Positions 5,652 to 7,722 of a DNA stretch of 7,722 nucleotides are shown in pieces (position 1 is the stretch's first letter; every line of letters starts with the position of its first letter). This DNA is from an uncultured Clostridia bacterium. Lineage in GTDB: Bacteria; Bacillota; Clostridia; Oscillospirales; Acutalibacteraceae. The position numbers were made by a program, and so were the translations under genes. The stretch spans positions 1 through 7,722 of the forward strand of contig CALYOC010000020.1 of the NCBI GenBank assembly GCA_945227095.1, in the 5' to 3' direction. The notes under the pieces are model-generated. The model worked only from the letters and a program-made list of their open reading frames with translations, was not told the DNA's origin and ran no database searches.

Positions 5652-6456
5652 TAGTAAATTTGTCCGCCGCTTCAAAGTAATTGAGATACAAATTTCTGTA
5701 TTTCAAGGTCGGGCTGACGCTATCTCCGAGGTAGTCACAGCCCGCGTATTCATAAAGCGCTCCCAAAAAATCCTTTGACGAAACGCCCTGCGGCATTATA
5801 CTTCTCACCGAGGGCGGAATCCGCACCGTCTGAGCCGAAAAAAGCTTTGATGTAAACAAATTTTTCTCGCAGGAAGCTATGACCGCCGTGTTTGCACAAA
5901 AGGACACCGGCTTATCCGGCGGCTCGGGACACACGGCAAAGACGCTGTCAAACGCACTGCTCAAATCCGTGCTAACCATTATCGCCAAGCCCTTATCCTG
6001 CATAGCCCGAAACACTTCCGCCTCATAATAATTAGGCCTGTCTGTAACAACTTTTATCACACTGCACAAATCATAAAATTTTTTGAGCAAGTCTCTGCCT
6101 GCCGCACAAGGGTCATAATAGGTCAGCGAGCATTCACGCGAATTTACGGCAGTCGCCTCGATAAATTTCACAGCGCTGTTGACGGTCAGTGCACGCGAAA
6201 AGGCTCGGGGGTTAAGCGGCTTGAGCCCGCTGTTTTCGGGCAAAACCAATCCGTCCGCACACAGCACTCTGCCGACACCTTTCCCCAAAAGCGCACGCAC
6301 CTCGTCCCAGCGCACCCTTCCCCTTGAAGCGGATACGCTCACCCTCAAAAAGTACTCCGCATTTCCCAAATCCACCCTCTCTAACGAAGAATGAGCGGGA
6401 ATGAGCCTTTTAAAAAAGTTCTTCTCTCTTTTCTTTTTTTCAATCACGCTAAACAT
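5641..6456 (-). CDS. Unrecognised protein of 271 residues upstream of greA
   Basis: I do not recognise a family. The product has a very basic N-terminus (MFSVIEKKKREKNFFKRLIP) and no signal peptide or membrane segment, so it is probably cytoplasmic. The middle shows alternating strand and helix patterns. One stretch at about 112-178 (YYDPCAAGRDLLKKF, then SVIKVVTDRPNYYEAEVF, then GLAIMVSTD and SVFAVCPEPP) could be a Rossmann-like alpha/beta unit, though this is only a reading by eye. Another notable segment is RVLCADGLVLPENSGLKPLN (64-83). Eight cysteines are scattered without a CxxC metal motif. The ATG at 6456 has no clear Shine-Dalgarno; an alternative GTG at 6447 is no better, so the start is uncertain. 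It lies 45 bases after the phospholipase gene with no visible terminator between them, so it may be co-transcribed. The frame is intact over 271 codons and flanked closely by genes on the same strand, which argues for a real gene. Confidence 0.75.
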   Translation of the reverse strand: MFSVIEKKKREKNFFKRLIPAHSSLERVDLGNAEYFLRVSVSASRGRVRWDEVRALLGKGVGRVLCADGLVLPENSGLKPLNPRAFSRALTVNSAVKFIEATAVNSRECSLTYYDPCAAGRDLLKKFYDLCSVIKVVTDRPNYYEAEVFRAMQDKGLAIMVSTDLSSAFDSVFAVCPEPPDKPVSFCANTAVIASCEKNLFTSKLFSAQTVRIPPSVRSIMPQGVSSKDFLGALYEYAGCDYLGDSVSPTLKYRNLYLNYFEAADKFTIDR

Positions 6457-6501
6457 ATTAAATCATATGCCGCGCAGGCGTTTGTTATGTAAAAAACAAG
6501 G

Positions 6502-7596
6502 TTATTTAAACAGATTTATCAACGGCTGCCAATTAAAAAACTTGATTTTTCCGTCAAAACTTTTCTCCGTCGGCATTTCACCCGGTGAGGTTATACCGTC
6601 TTTTTTTGTAAAGACGGGGGAATTGCACATATATACCTTCTCGACGAGCTTTTTATCCGCAAAATCAAACAGCACAACACCGAGACACCTGTTCTCGGCT
6701 ATATCGAAATCCAAAAATTTTTCGTTGATATATTCCGCGCTTATCTGCGGCGAAACACCGGAGGCGGTTGAAAGAAAGTTAATGACAAATTTACCCTTCT
6801 CCTTTTCCTTTTCCAGCAGCGGCTTCACCGCCTTTTCCCATTTCAGAGAGGGCTTAAGCTTATATCTGTCCTGAATTGTCACATTGGAAATCGTCTTTCC
6901 GTCGGTGCTCAGCTGCGGCGTTTCAACCGGTGAATAAATCTTCTGTTTCTGACTTTCCCAAGCGGATAAATTTACTCCTATCTCCGCTTCGCCGAAATAA
7001 TCCGCCGCATTCTCACAAAGGCGGTTTAAAAGCACGATTTTTCCCCGAGCTTCGCCCATGGTCGGCAAAGAATTCTGTGTGTACCACATATTGTTGTCAA
7101 TTTCGACCGTGTTTTTAAACTCCCGCGCGAGTTTTTCTTCGTCAGAGCCGAAATCCTTCTTTATCATAAATAAAATAGTCTCCGCCGGGTTTTCTCTTAA
7201 AAACGAATAGCACTCGTTCAAAACATCCACAAGAGTGAGCTTCGGCGCGCCGAAGCCGCTGCCGCGATAGCAGTCGCACACGGCATGGACAAGTTTTATC
7301 TTTCCCGGGCAGCTCTCGTCGTACTGAAGCCTTATATCGAGAAATCTCACTCCGAGCCAAAGCTGCTCGCGAATGCTCAAGTCCTGGCACCTGCTCTTGA
7401 TTCCGAGGCTGACATACTTTGTTGCCGAATCATGCGTTCCCGGAATACTCAAATCTTTAAGACTCACATCGTCCGCGACGGCACTCATCCAATTCGAGCC
7501 CCGCACCGACGGAACTTCAGCCGCCGACACGCTTGTTGACAAGTAAATTAAAAGTACACAGGAAATAATTACACAAAAAATCTTTTTCATTTTCAT
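6502..7596 (-). CDS. Secreted phosphatidylinositol-specific phospholipase C-like protein
   Basis: Predicted exported phosphodiesterase of the bacterial PI-PLC (PLC X-domain) family, which cleaves phosphatidylinositol and sometimes GPI anchors to diacylglycerol and a cyclic inositol phosphate. The 364-residue product starts with a signal peptide: MKMKK, a hydrophobic core (about 6-20), and a likely cleavage after SVSA (residue 25 or 26). The catalytic domain follows at once. LSIPGTHDSAT contains His55-Asp56, GVRFLDIRL contains Asp87 and Arg89, and LVHAVCDC contains His104. These match in order and spacing the Bacillus cereus PI-PLC residues His32/Asp33, Asp67/Arg69 and His82. Then come ENPAETILFMIKKD and KIVLLNR, also family-typical. 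About 80 residues at the C-terminus are unassigned; there is no sortase motif or lectin domain. The start at 7596 follows a GAGAGGTG RBS; an in-frame ATG at 7647 is upstream of the -35 box and can be excluded. The substrate is inferred. Confidence 0.88.
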   Translation of the reverse strand: MKMKKIFCVIISCVLLIYLSTSVSAAEVPSVRGSNWMSAVADDVSLKDLSIPGTHDSATKYVSLGIKSRCQDLSIREQLWLGVRFLDIRLQYDESCPGKIKLVHAVCDCYRGSGFGAPKLTLVDVLNECYSFLRENPAETILFMIKKDFGSDEEKLAREFKNTVEIDNNMWYTQNSLPTMGEARGKIVLLNRLCENAADYFGEAEIGVNLSAWESQKQKIYSPVETPQLSTDGKTISNVTIQDRYKLKPSLKWEKAVKPLLEKEKEKGKFVINFLSTASGVSPQISAEYINEKFLDFDIAENRCLGVVLFDFADKKLVEKVYMCNSPVFTKKDGITSPGEMPTEKSFDGKIKFFNWQPLINLFK

Positions 7597-7602
7597 ACCG
7601 AA

Positions 7603-7610
7603 CACCTCTC
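7603..7610 (-). promoter_or_regulatory. Ribosome binding site of the PI-PLC gene
   Basis: GAGAGGTG on the minus strand is followed by TTCGGT and the ATG at 7596. It decides the start, leaving a clean signal peptide. It almost touches the predicted transcription start. Confidence 0.85.
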
Positions 7611-7615
7611 TTTTC

Positions 7616-7644
7616 ATTATCTTTTGTTTAAAGTTAAATGTCAA
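7616..7644 (-). promoter_or_regulatory. Sigma-A promoter of the PI-PLC gene
   Basis: On the minus strand a perfect TTGACA (7639-7644) and GATAAT (7616-7621) are separated by 17 bases. Transcription would start near 7609, leaving a leader of only about 13 bases that is almost entirely the RBS. Confidence 0.85.
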
Positions 7645-7653
7645 CATTTTAGT

Positions 7654-7673
7654 AAAAATCCCCGCATTTGGGG
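7654..7673 (-). terminator. Weak terminator-like hairpin upstream of the PI-PLC promoter
   Basis: On the minus strand CCCC (7670-7673), a 6-base loop and GGGG (7660-7663) are followed by ATTTTT. The stem is only 4 bp, so it may be a weak terminator for a gene beyond the right edge or just chance. The remaining bases to 7722 show no gene. Confidence 0.3.
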
Positions 7674-7722
7674 TGTCCTGAATAAAGAGGGGTATGGTTT
7701 AATCTTTCTGAATTTAGCCCAT

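Noticed and set aside
6457..6501. Possible promoter (TATGAT) or terminator between the PI-PLC gene and the unknown gene
   Set aside because: No -35 box at acceptable spacing and only a 3-bp GCC/GGC stem; treated as a plain short gap.
6401..6874. 157-codon plus-strand open frame
   Set aside because: Antisense to the ends of two well-supported minus-strand genes; low-complexity Phe/Leu/Ser-rich product typical of an antisense shadow.
7597..7647. Longer N-terminus for the PI-PLC protein (start at 7647)
   Set aside because: That ATG lies upstream of the -35 box of the gene's own promoter, and the ATG at 7596 has a good RBS and yields a clean signal peptide.
1..7722. CRISPR arrays, tRNA or rRNA genes, intact insertion sequences
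   Set aside because: No regularly spaced repeats, no cloverleaf or rRNA-like sequence, and no transposase frame were seen on either strand.

Overview
The window looks like ordinary chromosomal DNA of a low-to-moderate-GC Firmicute, most likely a gut-type Clostridia (Oscillospirales/Ruminococcus-like) organism. This rests on AGGAGG-type ribosome binding sites, sigma-A style promoters with 17-base spacers, a greA-lysS gene pair, an SDR-type fructuronate reductase and a secreted phospholipase C. It is an inference from style and gene content, not a species identification. All recognisable genes lie on the minus strand, so transcription runs from high to low coordinates.

Left region (1-2687): a three-gene hexuronate operon, uxuA - SDR-type uxuB - uxaC. 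It has a near-consensus promoter, a strong RBS, and gaps of 2 and 3 bases between genes. The enzymes convert D-glucuronate to D-fructuronate (UxaC), to D-mannonate (UxuB-type reductase), to 2-keto-3-deoxygluconate (UxuA). uxaC runs off the left edge.

Middle spacer (2600-3133): an AT-rich gap holding the uxuA promoter, a possible 34-codon plus-strand ORF, a 16-bp perfect hairpin, direct repeats containing GTCGTAAA, a short open frame reminiscent of a recombinase C-terminus (speculative), and the lysS terminator.

Centre-right (3134-5651): greA, a hairpin terminator or attenuator, then lysS. lysS is the most unusual gene here. Its 618-residue product is a complete class II lysyl-tRNA synthetase preceded by about 110 extra residues that resemble the YegP/DUF1508 (UPF0339) fold family. 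The only good RBS lies in front of the extension, so the fusion looks genuine.

Right region (5641-7722): a secreted phosphatidylinositol-specific phospholipase C-like protein with its own consensus promoter and a very short leader. It is followed by an unrecognised 271-residue gene whose last codons contain the -35 element of the greA promoter.

No rRNA, tRNA, CRISPR array or intact mobile element was found. The best candidate for something undescribed is the DUF1508-like/LysRS fusion; the unknown gene and the middle spacer come next.
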